Made by a program: the position numbers and the translations under genes. Below are positions 1-7,495 of a stretch of DNA of 7,816 nt, in pieces; position 1 is the first letter of the stretch, and each line of letters starts with the position of its first letter. The notes below the pieces were generated by a model that saw nothing but the letters and a program-made list of their open reading frames with translations, was not told where the DNA came from and ran no database searches. The DNA comes from an uncultured Collinsella sp. (lineage in GTDB: Bacteria > Actinomycetota > Coriobacteriia > Coriobacteriales > Coriobacteriaceae), in assembly GCA_934630385.1 (NCBI GenBank), contig CAKTWE010000076.1, positions 1-7,816 of the forward strand, written 5' to 3'.

Positions 1-37
1 CGCAAAGAAGAGCACTTAATGTGCTCTTCGTCTTGCG
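1..37 (+). terminator. Long hairpin, probable terminator of the gene upstream of the window
   Basis: A 9-bp perfect stem (7-15 with 21-29, loop TTAAT) is extended by a second perfect 5-bp helix (1-5 with 33-37) across a small internal loop. The bases after the inner stem are moderately T-rich (GTCTT), which is poor for a classical U-tract. The site lies just before leuS with no gene visible to its left, so it most likely ends an upstream + strand transcript. It could also act on the minus strand, where a TTT follows the stem, or be the base of a leuS leader structure. The structure is seen directly; the role is inferred. Confidence 0.5.
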
Positions 38-91
38 CAGGACTGTCCGCAGTAGCGAATAAAGCCAAGCCGACCGACCCCAGCTAAGATT

Positions 92-98
92 AAAGGAG
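92..98 (+). promoter_or_regulatory. Shine-Dalgarno site of leuS
   Basis: AAAGGAG lies 5 bases before the ATG at 104 and supports that start. I see no convincing promoter in bases 38-91. The best -10-like hexamer is AATAAA at 58-63, 19 bases after TTGCGC at 33-38, which is too weak to call. The real leuS promoter may be upstream of the window or of a divergent type. Confidence 0.7.
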
Positions 99-103
99 CT
101 GAT

Positions 104-2680
104 ATGTGCGATTGCACAGATCATAAGGACGAGATCCCTGCCTACGACGCGCAGGCCATTGAGTCCAAGTGGATGAAGGCCTGGGAGGACTCCAACCTCT
201 TCGCGGTCGACACCGACGCATCCAAGCCCAAGAAGTACGTGCTCGAGATGTTCCCGTATCCGTCGGGCGACCTGCATATGGGCCACGCGCGCAACTACAC
301 CATCGGCGATGCCATGGCCCGTCAGGCCCGCATGCGCGGCTACGACGTGCTGCACCCCATCGGCTTCGATGCCTTTGGCCTGCCCGCCGAGAACGCCGCC
401 ATCAAGCACAACACGCAGGCTGCCGCCTGGACGTATAAGAACATGGACCAGGCGCTCGCCACGATGAAGCGCATGGGCTTCTCCTACGATCTGGATCGCA
501 TGGTCAAGACCTGCAGCCCCGACTATTACCGCTGGGGCCAGTGGATTTTTGAGAAGCTGTGGGAAAAGGGCCTGGTCTACCGTAAGAAGAACCCGGTCAA
601 CTGGTGCCCCACCTGCAAGACCGTTCTGGCCAACGAGCAGGTCACCGAGGGCAAGTGCTGGCGTTGCGGCACCGAGCCCGAGAAGCGTGACCTGGAGCAG
701 TGGTACTTCAAGATCACCGAGTACTCTCAGGAGCTGCTCGACGACCTGGAGAAGCTCCCCGGCTGGCCCGAGCGCGTTAAGCAGATGCAGGCCAACTGGA
801 TAGGCCGCTCCGAGGGCGCCGAGGTCGACTTTACCCTGTGCGACAAGGATGGCGAGCCCATCGAGGGCGACGAGGGCAAGATCACCGTCTTCACCACGCG
901 TGCCGACACCCTTTTTGGCGTCTCCTTCTTTGTCCTGGCTCCCGAGTACGCTCGTCTGCACGAGCTCGTCGAGGGCACGGAGTACGAGGAGGCCGTCACC
1001 AAGATCGTCGAGGACTCCAAGCATATCTCTGCCGTCGAGCGTGCCCAGGGCACCCTCGAGAAGCACGGTGCCTTTACGGGCCGCTATGTGGTAAACCCCG
1101 TCAACGGTGAGAAGGTCCCCGTGTGGGTTGCCGACTACGTCGTGGCCGACTACGGCACCGGCGCCGTCATGGCCGTTCCCTGCGGCGACCAGCGCGACTT
1201 TGAGTTCGCCCGCAAGTACGACCTGCCGATCGTGCCGATCATCCTGGACGATGAAGACCGCGCTGCCGTCGAGGCCAGCGGCGAGACCATCGATACCTTC
1301 CATGCCGAGACCGTCGACTGGGATTGCGCCCACGCTGCCGAGGGCACGCTCGTCCAGTCCGGCAAGTACACCGGTATGCGCGGCGGCAAGCACTCCGAGG
1401 GCGAGGCTGCAATCGTGGCCGACCTCGAGGCCATGGGCTGCGGTCGTCGTAAGGTCGAGTTCCGTCTGCGCGACTGGCTCATCAGCCGCCAGCGCTATTG
1501 GGGCAACCCCATCCCGGCCATTCACTGCGAGCACTGCGGCATCGTGCCCGTGCCCGAGGACCAGCTGCCGGTGACGCTGCCCGAGAACCTTGACCTGGGC
1601 GCCGGCGAGACCCTCGCCGAGTGCAAGGAGTTCTACGAGACCACCTGCCCCGTCTGCGGCCGCCCGGCCAAGCGCGAGACCGATACCATGGACACCTTCA
1701 CCTGTTCCAGCTGGTATTACCTGCGCTATACCGATCCGCACAACACTGAGCTGCCCTTCTCCCGCGAGGCGGCCGACCGTTGGATGCCCGTCGATAACTA
1801 CATCGGTGGCATCGAGCACGCTATTCTGCACCTGCTCTACAGCCGCTTCTTTACCAAGGCGCTGCGCGACCTGGGCCTGCTGAGCGTGGACGAGCCCTTC
1901 ACCAACCTGCTGTGCCAGGGCATGGTCAAGGACGAGAACGGCGACACCATGTCCAAGTCCAAGGGCAACGTCGTGCCCCCGAGCTCGGTTATCGAGCCCT
2001 ACGGCGCCGACACCATGCGTCTGGCGATCCTGTTTATCGCCCCGCCCGAGAAGGACTTCGACTGGGATCCCAAGGCCGTCGAGGGCGCCAACCGCTTCAT
2101 CAAGCGCGCCTGGCGTATCGTGTGGCAGCTCGTCCAGTCCGGTGACGCCAACGTGGCCTTTGACAAGTCCGCGCTCGACGAGGTTGCGATGAAGCTTTAT
2201 CGCGAGCGTCACCGTACCATCGCCAAGTGCACCGAGGACTTCGACCGCGGCCAGTTCAATACCGCCATCTCGGCCGTCATGGAGCTCGTCAACGCGGCGA
2301 GCGCCTACCTCAACGCCACTGAGGGCGCTGATCGCGACAAAGCGCTGTGCTACGGCGTGGCCAAGGATATCGTGAGCGTCCTTGCCCCCATCTGCCCGTT
2401 CTGGGCCGACGAGCTGTGGCACGAGGCCCTCGGCTGCGAGGGCAACGCCTACACCGCCGCCTGGCCCGAGTTCGACCTGGCCGAGTCCATTGAGGACACG
2501 GTGCAGATTGTCGTCCAGGTGCTCGGTAAGGTCCGCGGCCGCATCGACGTTACCCGCGATGCCTCCAACGAGGAGATGCAGGCTGCCGCCGAGGAGGCCG
2601 TTGCCAAGTGGCTTGAGGGCAAGACGGTCGTCAAGGCCATCTGCGTGCCCGGTAAGCTGGTCAACCTGGTGGTTAAGTAA
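104..2680 (+). CDS. leuS: Leucyl-tRNA synthetase (LeuRS), class Ia
   Basis: This cytoplasmic enzyme activates leucine with ATP, charges tRNA-Leu, and clears mischarged tRNA by post-transfer editing. The 858 residues match the usual bacterial length. In order are: the class I HIGH signature as HMGH (58-61) after PYPSGDL; a zinc-binding insertion with C168-x2-C171 and C185-x2-C188; the CP1 editing domain with the threonine-rich motif TTRADT (264-269) and GTGAVMAVP (351-359) leading to conserved D362 and R364; a second Cys cluster (C475-x2-C478, C515-x2-C518); the DTMDTF and SSWYYLRY signatures (527-542); the KMSKS loop as TMSKS (615-619); and an anticodon-binding and C-terminal domain ending at LVNLVVK. 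Oddities: the first Lys of KMSKS is Thr, and the usual His before the editing Asp is Gly. The lysine of MSKS, the key catalytic one, is kept. The start at 104 has a good ribosome site. A strong terminator follows, so it is probably monocistronic or the last gene of its unit. Confidence 0.98.
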   Translation: MCDCTDHKDEIPAYDAQAIESKWMKAWEDSNLFAVDTDASKPKKYVLEMFPYPSGDLHMGHARNYTIGDAMARQARMRGYDVLHPIGFDAFGLPAENAAIKHNTQAAAWTYKNMDQALATMKRMGFSYDLDRMVKTCSPDYYRWGQWIFEKLWEKGLVYRKKNPVNWCPTCKTVLANEQVTEGKCWRCGTEPEKRDLEQWYFKITEYSQELLDDLEKLPGWPERVKQMQANWIGRSEGAEVDFTLCDKDGEPIEGDEGKITVFTTRADTLFGVSFFVLAPEYARLHELVEGTEYEEAVTKIVEDSKHISAVERAQGTLEKHGAFTGRYVVNPVNGEKVPVWVADYVVADYGTGAVMAVPCGDQRDFEFARKYDLPIVPIILDDEDRAAVEASGETIDTFHAETVDWDCAHAAEGTLVQSGKYTGMRGGKHSEGEAAIVADLEAMGCGRRKVEFRLRDWLISRQRYWGNPIPAIHCEHCGIVPVPEDQLPVTLPENLDLGAGETLAECKEFYETTCPVCGRPAKRETDTMDTFTCSSWYYLRYTDPHNTELPFSREAADRWMPVDNYIGGIEHAILHLLYSRFFTKALRDLGLLSVDEPFTNLLCQGMVKDENGDTMSKSKGNVVPPSSVIEPYGADTMRLAILFIAPPEKDFDWDPKAVEGANRFIKRAWRIVWQLVQSGDANVAFDKSALDEVAMKLYRERHRTIAKCTEDFDRGQFNTAISAVMELVNAASAYLNATEGADRDKALCYGVAKDIVSVLAPICPFWADELWHEALGCEGNAYTAAWPEFDLAESIEDTVQIVVQVLGKVRGRIDVTRDASNEEMQAAAEEAVAKWLEGKTVVKAICVPGKLVNLVVK

Positions 2681-2710
2681 ATACCGCGCGCATAGCTGTC
2701 ACGCAATAGA

Positions 2711-2745
2711 CGAGGGACGATCCGGTTGGGTCGTCCCTCGTTTTT
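2711..2745 (+). terminator. Strong rho-independent terminator after leuS
   Basis: A perfect 10-bp stem (2711-2720 with 2731-2740) extends inward through T-G, C-G and C-G pairs to a GGTT tetraloop (2724-2727). It is followed at once by TTTTT (2741-2745). It starts 31 bases after the leuS stop codon and should separate leuS from the rimP operon. Confidence 0.93.
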
Positions 2746-2810
2746 CGTGTGTCCGACCAAGTGCTTGCAGTCAATTGTCCTATTCTTGTGGAGAAGCTGT
2801 GGGCACGCTG

Positions 2811-2849
2811 ACCTGCGGGTTTGCGTTGTGCTTGCACGTATTCGCAGGT
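2811..2849. repeat. Nested inverted repeats over the rimP operon promoter; candidate operator
   Basis: A perfect 7-base inverted repeat, ACCTGCG (2811-2817) and CGCAGGT (2843-2849), has arm centres 32 bp apart, about three helical turns. Inside it lies the palindrome GTGC-TT-GCAC (2828-2837), whose right half contains the -35 hexamer. The right outer arm lies in the spacer between -35 and -10. This placement suits a repressor or activator site, but no regulator is identified and short repeats can arise by chance in GC-rich DNA. Confidence 0.4.
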
Positions 2850-2860
2850 ATTGGTATAGT
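2832..2860 (+). promoter_or_regulatory. Housekeeping-sigma promoter of the rimP-nusA-infB-rbfA operon
   Basis: The -35 TTGCAC (2832-2837) and -10 TATAGT (2855-2860) are separated by exactly 17 bases. A TG one base before the -10 (2852-2853) makes an extended -10. Transcription should start near 2866-2869, giving a leader of about 70 bases before rimP. The local sequence is AT-richer than the coding regions around it. This is the only convincing promoter seen in the window. Confidence 0.82.
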
Positions 2861-2885
2861 TTGCTTGCAAATGAAGTTGTAAATG

Positions 2886-2918
2886 AAAGAAGTGGGGTTT
2901 CGGCCCCGCTTCTTTTTT
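2886..2918 (+). terminator. Intrinsic terminator in the rimP-nusA operon leader; probable attenuator
   Basis: A 9-bp stem (2889-2897 with 2904-2912, one T-G wobble) encloses a U-UUCG-G type loop (2898-2903) and is followed by six T residues (2913-2918). Three A bases before the stem (2886-2888) can pair with the T-tract. It lies about 20 bases after the predicted transcription start and 20 bases before the rimP start codon, so most initiating polymerases must read through it to express the operon. Known precedent: in Bacillus subtilis NusA limits its own operon through a NusA-dependent terminator in the leader upstream of rimP. The same role here is inferred. A short terminated RNA of about 50 bases is predicted. 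Confidence 0.85.
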
Positions 2919-2926
2919 GTATGGAT

Positions 2927-2931
2927 GGAGG
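2927..2931 (+). promoter_or_regulatory. Shine-Dalgarno site that fixes the rimP start
   Basis: GGAGG lies 7 bases before the ATG at 2939. It selects that start over the in-frame ATG at 2921, which has no such site and lies only two bases past the attenuator T-tract, and over more upstream in-frame starts, which would lie across the promoter and terminator. Confidence 0.85.
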
Positions 2932-2938
2932 TGCCGCA

Positions 2939-3433
2939 ATGGTCAAGACCAAGACCGAGCAGGCGATTATCGACGCGCTCGAGGCCGTCGCTCCCCAGCA
3001 CGATGTCGACATCGTCGATGTCGAGCTCGTGGGTGCCACCAAGGCCCCCTGCGTGCGCGTGCGTATCGAGGGTGCCGAGGGTCAGAGCCTGTCGCTCAAC
3101 GACGTCACGGCCAACACCAAGTGGGTCGGCGACGTGATTGAGGAGCTCGACCCCATCTCTTCGAGCTACACGCTCGAGGTGTCGAGCCCGGGCATGGCGC
3201 GCCCGCTGCGCCGCCCGCGCGACTTTGCCCGTTTTGTGGGTGAGGACTGCGAGCTCACCTCCACCGCCACCGAGGGTCGTCGCAAGTATTCCGGCAAGAT
3301 TACTGCCGCGACCGAGACGAACGTGACCCTCGAACTCGAGGACGGCGAGTCCGTCACTCTCGATTTCTCTGATGTTAAAAAGTGCAAGTTGAAGCCCACC
3401 TATGACTTCAAGCCCGCGAAGGAAGGAAAGTAA
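2939..3433 (+). CDS. rimP: Ribosome maturation factor RimP
   Basis: RimP binds the free 30S subunit in the cytoplasm and helps its late assembly, before translation begins. The 164-residue length is typical. The N-terminal alpha/beta domain (about 1-90) carries the family hallmark YTLEVSSPGMARPL (77-90). The C-terminal SH3-like beta-barrel domain (about 91-154) begins with the RDFARFVG segment and includes KYSGKI (116-121). The tail is lysine-rich. A longer in-frame reading from 2726 exists, but its first 71 codons cover the promoter and attenuator and encode an unrelated Cys-rich stretch, so the start at 2939 is preferred. It is the first gene of the operon and ends one base before nusA, so the two are probably translationally coupled. 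Confidence 0.96.
   Translation: MVKTKTEQAIIDALEAVAPQHDVDIVDVELVGATKAPCVRVRIEGAEGQSLSLNDVTANTKWVGDVIEELDPISSSYTLEVSSPGMARPLRRPRDFARFVGEDCELTSTATEGRRKYSGKITAATETNVTLELEDGESVTLDFSDVKKCKLKPTYDFKPAKEGK
3423..3427 (+). promoter_or_regulatory. Shine-Dalgarno site of nusA, inside the rimP end
   Basis: AAGGA within the last rimP codons lies 7 bases before the nusA ATG at 3435. It supports this start over an in-frame ATG at 3402 that would overlap rimP and add 11 residues unlike the NusA family N-terminus. Confidence 0.75.
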
Positions 3434-3434
3434 G

Positions 3435-4682
3435 ATGGCAGCATCCGACATGATGTCCGCCCTGATGGAGCTTTGCCAGGACAAGCACATCGACCAGCTC
3501 TACCTGATCGACCGTCTGGAGCAGTCGCTCGCCAAGAGCTATGCCGAGATTTTGCATCTTGACTGGGGCGCTAAGGTGACCATCGACCGCACCACCGGCA
3601 AGATTTACGTCTACCGTTTGGAGCCGATCGACGATTCCATGGACGAGGAGGGCAACTTCACCGAGTTCGAGGAGATCGACGTCACCCCCAAGAACACGAG
3701 CCGCATCGCCGCCCAGCACGCCAAGGCCGAGATCAACGCCATCGTTCGCAACTCCGCCCGCGAGCAGATTTACGAGGAGTTCTCCGGCCGTATCGGTGAC
3801 CTCATCAGCGGTACCGTGCTGCAGTCCACGCCCGACTTCACCATCGTCAAGATTCGCGACGGCGTCGAGGCCGAGCTGCCGCACTTTGACCAGCGCCGTT
3901 ACGAGAACGAGCGCAACGAGCGTCCGATGGGCGAGCGCTATCTGCACAACCAGCACATCAAGGCCGTGATTATCGACGTTCGCGACCCCAACTCCAACCT
4001 GCAGCCGGTCCGCGGCGAGCACAGCCGTCCGCCGATCGTCATCTCCCGTACCCACCCCGAGCTCATGCGTCGTCTGTTTGAGCAGGAGGTGCCCGAGATC
4101 TATGAGGGCACCGTCCAGATCAAGTCGATCGCCCGCGAGCCCGGCCAGCGCTCCAAGGTCGCCGTCCATTCGCTCGACGATCGTCTGGATCCCGTGGGCG
4201 CCTGCGTCGGCCCCAAGGGCAGCCGTGTCCGCGCCGTCGTTGGTGAGCTCCGTGGTGAGCGTGTCGACGTCATCCTGTGGGATGCCGATCCGGCCGTCTA
4301 CGTTGCCAACGCCCTGTCGCCCGCCAAGGTCACCCGCGTCCTCATCGACGAGGAGAAGGCCTACGCCGGCGTCATCGTGCCCGACGACCAGCTGTCCCTC
4401 GCCATTGGCAAGGAGGGCCAGAACGCCCGCCTCGCCGCTCGCCTGACCGGCTGGCACATCGACATCAAGTCCGAGACCCTTGCCGCCGACATCCTCAAGA
4501 ACGTCCCCGTTCACGAGGAGCCCGCCGCCGACCTGATCGGTGACGAGGAGGACGACGACGTCCGTCGCTGCGAGTACGTGTCCGAGGACGGCATCCAGTG
4601 CCGCAACCAGGCCCGTCCCGGTTCCCGTTTCTGCGGTGTCCACGACACCGACGCCTTCGATGATGCGGAGGACCTGATCTAG
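3435..4682 (+). CDS. nusA: Transcription termination/antitermination factor NusA with a Cys3-His C-terminal tail
   Basis: NusA binds RNA polymerase and nascent RNA and tunes pausing, intrinsic termination and rRNA antitermination. The 415 residues show: an RNA-polymerase-binding N-terminal domain (about 1-115); an S1 RNA-binding domain (about 117-190); the highly conserved linker [20 protein letters not shown] (202-221); KH1 with GPKG (259-262); and KH2 with GKEG (325-328). After KH2 come an acidic linker (361-375, ending in a run of Asp and Glu) and an unusual tail with C379-x9-C389-x10-C400-x2-H403, which resembles a small zinc knuckle. This is not the acidic-repeat C-terminal region of gammaproteobacterial NusA. 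The tail stays in frame with the same codon bias up to a clean stop, so it is not a frameshift artefact. It follows rimP by one base and precedes infB. Expression is probably limited by the leader terminator at 2886-2918. Confidence 0.97.
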   Translation: MAASDMMSALMELCQDKHIDQLYLIDRLEQSLAKSYAEILHLDWGAKVTIDRTTGKIYVYRLEPIDDSMDEEGNFTEFEEIDVTPKNTSRIAAQHAKAEINAIVRNSAREQIYEEFSGRIGDLISGTVLQSTPDFTIVKIRDGVEAELPHFDQRRYENERNERPMGERYLHNQHIKAVIIDVRDPNSNLQPVRGEHSRPPIVISRTHPELMRRLFEQEVPEIYEGTVQIKSIAREPGQRSKVAVHSLDDRLDPVGACVGPKGSRVRAVVGELRGERVDVILWDADPAVYVANALSPAKVTRVLIDEEKAYAGVIVPDDQLSLAIGKEGQNARLAARLTGWHIDIKSETLAADILKNVPVHEEPAADLIGDEEDDDVRRCEYVSEDGIQCRNQARPGSRFCGVHDTDAFDDAEDLI

Positions 4683-4691
4683 CGCGCGGTC

Positions 4692-4712
4692 GCGCCGGAC
4701 AGGTTTCGGCGC
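4692..4712 (+). other. GC-rich hairpin just after nusA
   Basis: GCGCCG (4692-4697) and CGGCGC (4707-4712) form a perfect 6-bp stem with a 9-base loop, 9 bases after the nusA stop. No T-tract follows, so it is not a classical intrinsic terminator. It could be a pause, an RNA processing or stability element, or chance in GC-rich DNA. Confidence 0.35.
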
Positions 4713-4737
4713 ATCTCCCACGCTCGTTCAGTCTCTA

Positions 4738-4751
4738 GGCACCAAGGTGCC
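4738..4751 (+). other. Small hairpin before the infB ribosome site
   Basis: GGCAC (4738-4742) and GTGCC (4747-4751) form a 5-bp stem with a CAAG loop, ending 9 bases before the infB Shine-Dalgarno site. CACC at 4740-4743 could pair either within this hairpin or with GGTG of the ribosome site (4762-4765), so a translational switch is conceivable but unproven. Confidence 0.3.
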
Positions 4752-4760
4752 AGAAAGGGT

Positions 4761-4766
4761 AGGTGA
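4761..4766 (+). promoter_or_regulatory. Shine-Dalgarno site of infB
   Basis: AGGTGA lies 6 bases before the ATG at 4773. A second purine stretch, AGAAAGGG, lies at 4752-4759. Both support the called start, and the encoded protein begins with the expected IF-2 N-terminal motif. Confidence 0.65.
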
Positions 4767-4772
4767 AGTCAT

Positions 4773-7484
4773 ATGGCAAAAGTCCGTGTGTCCACCCTGG
4801 CCAAAGAGTTCGGCATGACCTCCAAGGAACTGATGGGTCATCTCGCCGAAATGAAGATTCCCGCTAAGTCCGCTTCCTCCGCCCTGGAGGACGCCTACGT
4901 CGCCATGGTCCGCAAGCAGCTCGCCCCGGTGATCGAGGCCCGCGCCCAGGAAGTCGAGGCCGCCAAGCAGGCCGAGGAGCAGGCTGCTGCCGCCGAGGAG
5001 GCCGCGCGTGCCGCCGAGGCTGAGCGCGAGCGCATTGCTGCCGAGAAGGCACGCGAGGAGGAGCGCCGCCAGTTCGCCGCGGCCCAGGCTGCCGAGGAGG
5101 CCGCCCGCGCCGAGGCCGAGGCCAAGAAGAAGGCCGAGCAGGAGCGCCTTGCCCGTGAAAAGGAAGAGGCCGCCCGCGAGGCTCAGCGTCGCGCCGTCCC
5201 CGCATCTGACTCCGGGTCGCGTTTCCGTTCGCTGCTCGACCAGATCGCCGCGCAGGAGACCGTGCTCAAGGAGAAGAAGGACGCCGAGAACAAGGCCAAG
5301 GCCGAGCGCGCCGCCGAGCGCGGTAACCGTCGCGGCAACAACGACCGCCGTGGTGGTCGTCGTAATGACCGCAACGCCTCCGATAACAATTCCGAGCGCA
5401 ACGCCTCCGAGAGCCGTCCGCATAGCCATCGCACCAACGCCAGCAACAATGTCGCTGCCGGCATGGACTTCCCCAACCCTGACAAGCAGGGCAAGGGCAA
5501 GAAGCGCAAGGGCGGTCACAACAACGAAGAGGACCACTACAGCCGCATGGCTCGCGAGGCCGAGGAGTACAGCCGCGAGAAGGTGCTCGAGGAGGCCCGC
5601 GCTGCCGTCGAGGAGGCCTCTCGCGAGTCCACCGGCCGCCGTAAGAAGCGCAAGGAGAAGCGTGAGCGCGAGGCTGCCAAGGCTCAGGAGGAGCGCAAGA
5701 TAGAGGAGGCATTGGCCCAGGGCGTGAACCCCGAGGAGCTCGATGCCATCAAGGTCTCCCAGGGCGTTACGGTCCAGGAGCTCGCCGAGGCGCTCGACGT
5801 TCCGGCCAACGACATCATCAAGCGCCTGTTCCTGCTGGGCACGCCGCTCACCATGACGCAGTCCATGTCCGACGACCTCGTCGAGCTGGTTGCCGATGAT
5901 CTGGGCCGTCAGATCAAGATCATCACCCCCGAGGAGGAGAACACCTTCTCGTTCTACGACGATCCCGCCGACCTTAAGCCTCGTGCCCCGGTCGTCACCG
6001 TCATGGGTCACGTCGACCACGGCAAGACGTCGCTGCTCGACGCCATCCGTCACACCGGCGTCGCTGCCGGCGAGGCGGGCGGCATTACGCAGGCCATCGG
6101 TGCTTCGCAGGTCATGATCAACGACCGCAAGATCACCTTCATCGATACCCCCGGCCACGCGACCTTTACGGCCATGCGTGCCCGCGGCGCCAAGGTGACC
6201 GACATCGTCATTCTGATCGTGGCTGCCGATGACGGCGTCATGCCTCAGACCATCGAGTCGATCAACCACGCCAAGGCCGCCGGCGTACCCATCGTCGTCG
6301 CCGTCAACAAGATCGATAAGCCGGGCGCCAACCCCGACCGCGTGCGCCAGGAGCTCACCGAGTACGGCATCATCCCCGAGGAGTGGGGCGGACAGAACAT
6401 GTTCGTCAACATCTCGGCCAAGCAGAAGATCGGTATCGACGACCTGCTCGAGACCGTGCTGCTCCAGGCCGACGTGCTCGAGCTCAAGGCCAACCCCGAC
6501 ACCTTTGCCTCCGGTAACGTCCTCGAGGCCAAGCTCGACAAGGGCCGCGGTTCGGTTGCCACGGTGCTCGTGACCCGTGGTACCCTGCACGTGGGCGATA
6601 CGCTGGTCGCCGGCCTTACCTACGGCCGCGTCCGCGCCATGCTCGACCCCAAGGGCAACGCCGTCACCGAGGCCGGTCCCTCCGACGCCGTCGAGATCCT
6701 GGGCCTGCAGTCCGTGCCCAACGCCGGCGACGAGTTCCGCGTGTTCGAGGACGAGCGCGAGGCTCGCGCCCTGGCCGATGAGCGTTCGCTCAAGGCCCGC
6801 ATCGAGGAGCAGAGCCGCGTGAAGCATGTCACGCTCGAGAACCTCTTCGAGACCATCGCCGACGCCGAGGTCAAGGAGCTCAACCTGATCATCAAGGCCG
6901 ACGTCCAGGGTTCCATCGAGGCCCTTCAGGACTCGCTCGACAAGATGGACCAGTCCGAGGTGCGCATCAACACCATCCACTCCGCGGTCGGTGCCATCAA
7001 CGAGACCGACGTCGTCCTGGCAGACGCCTCCAATGCCATCATCATCGGCTTTGGCGTCCGTCCCGACGGCAAGGCCCGCTCCGCTGCCGAGCGCGAGGGC
7101 GTCGAGATCCGTTGCTACGACGTCATCTACAAGTGCCTCGAGGAGCTCGACGCTGCCCGTATCGGCATGCTCAAGCCCACCGAGGTCGAGGTCTCCACGG
7201 GTACCGCGACCGTCCTGGACACCTTCAAGGTGCCCAAAGTCGGCATCGCTGCCGGTGTCCGCGTCGAAGAGGGCGAGATCGCCGCGACCGATTCCGTGCG
7301 CCTGGTGCGCGACGGCATCGTGGTCTTCAACGGCAAGATCGCCTCGATGCGCCACTACAAGGATGAGGCCAAGAGCCTCAAGAGCGGTTCCGAGGGCGGC
7401 ATTGGCCTGGAGAACTTCCAGGACATCAAGCCCGGTGACCAGATCGAGGGTTACCGCATCGACCAGGTTGCCCGTACCGAGTAG
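4773..7484 (+). CDS. infB: Translation initiation factor IF-2
   Basis: This cytoplasmic GTPase brings formyl-Met initiator tRNA to the 30S subunit and promotes joining of the 50S. It has 903 residues, in the size range of long bacterial IF-2. Domains: a first IF2-N module (about 1-50, [14 protein letters not shown]); an Ala/Glu/Arg-rich stretch likely to be a long charged helix (about 55-140); a basic, Asn/Arg/Gly-rich disordered linker (about 165-300); a second IF2-N module (about 325-385, including [13 protein letters not shown]); the G domain with G1 GHVDHGKT (412-419), GGIT (436-439), G3 DTPGH (458-462), G4 NKID (512-515) and G5 SAK (548-550); a beta-barrel domain (about 575-665); and the C-terminal IF-2 domains, the last of which binds initiator tRNA (about 800-895). 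All GTPase motifs are intact. An oddity is TQAIGAS (439-445), where most IF-2 proteins have TQHIGAY. rbfA follows after 11 bases. Confidence 0.98.
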   Translation: MAKVRVSTLAKEFGMTSKELMGHLAEMKIPAKSASSALEDAYVAMVRKQLAPVIEARAQEVEAAKQAEEQAAAAEEAARAAEAERERIAAEKAREEERRQFAAAQAAEEAARAEAEAKKKAEQERLAREKEEAAREAQRRAVPASDSGSRFRSLLDQIAAQETVLKEKKDAENKAKAERAAERGNRRGNNDRRGGRRNDRNASDNNSERNASESRPHSHRTNASNNVAAGMDFPNPDKQGKGKKRKGGHNNEEDHYSRMAREAEEYSREKVLEEARAAVEEASRESTGRRKKRKEKREREAAKAQEERKIEEALAQGVNPEELDAIKVSQGVTVQELAEALDVPANDIIKRLFLLGTPLTMTQSMSDDLVELVADDLGRQIKIITPEEENTFSFYDDPADLKPRAPVVTVMGHVDHGKTSLLDAIRHTGVAAGEAGGITQAIGASQVMINDRKITFIDTPGHATFTAMRARGAKVTDIVILIVAADDGVMPQTIESINHAKAAGVPIVVAVNKIDKPGANPDRVRQELTEYGIIPEEWGGQNMFVNISAKQKIGIDDLLETVLLQADVLELKANPDTFASGNVLEAKLDKGRGSVATVLVTRGTLHVGDTLVAGLTYGRVRAMLDPKGNAVTEAGPSDAVEILGLQSVPNAGDEFRVFEDEREARALADERSLKARIEEQSRVKHVTLENLFETIADAEVKELNLIIKADVQGSIEALQDSLDKMDQSEVRINTIHSAVGAINETDVVLADASNAIIIGFGVRPDGKARSAAEREGVEIRCYDVIYKCLEELDAARIGMLKPTEVEVSTGTATVLDTFKVPKVGIAAGVRVEEGEIAATDSVRLVRDGIVVFNGKIASMRHYKDEAKSLKSGSEGGIGLENFQDIKPGDQIEGYRIDQVARTE

Positions 7485-7488
7485 GGGG
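7483..7488 (+). promoter_or_regulatory. Shine-Dalgarno site of rbfA overlapping the infB stop
   Basis: AGGGGG shares two bases with the infB TAG stop (7482-7484) and lies 7 bases before the rbfA ATG at 7496. The arrangement points to translational coupling of infB and rbfA. Confidence 0.7.
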
Positions 7489-7495
7489 TAGCGCT

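Noticed and set aside
81..101. CAGCT/AGCTG stem (81-85 with 97-101) around the leuS ribosome site as a translational switch
   Set aside because: Only 5 bp with an 11-base loop that leaves most of the Shine-Dalgarno site free; too weak to call.
38..103. T-box riboswitch or leucine leader peptide for leuS
   Set aside because: No 14-base T-box consensus, no leucine-codon-rich mini-ORF and no terminator/antiterminator pair in the visible leader. A longer leader upstream of the window cannot be excluded.
2787..2795. DnaA-box-like TTCTCCACA on the minus strand, with a poorer copy nearby
   Set aside because: One mismatch to the consensus and a single good copy; no AT-rich unwinding region, no dnaA or dnaN nearby, so no origin is supported.
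2871..2882. Leader micro-ORF ATG-AAG-TTG-TAA just before the attenuator
   Set aside because: Only three sense codons, so close to the predicted transcription start that no ribosome site fits. Leaderless translation is possible, but there is no positive evidence.
2726..2938. N-terminal extension of RimP by 71 codons
   Set aside because: The stretch covers the operon promoter and leader terminator, has no ribosome site at its start and does not resemble RimP.
3408..4721. A 437-codon open frame on the minus strand opposite nusA
   Set aside because: Same cause: an antisense shadow of a GC-rich gene, with repetitive Val/Leu/Gly/Asp composition and no family signature.
4728..7355. An 875-codon open frame on the minus strand opposite infB
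   Set aside because: It mirrors the infB codon bias (G/C third positions leave few stops on the antisense strand). Its product is a low-complexity Leu/Gly/Val/Asp-rich string with no recognisable domain, while IF-2 on the + strand is certain.
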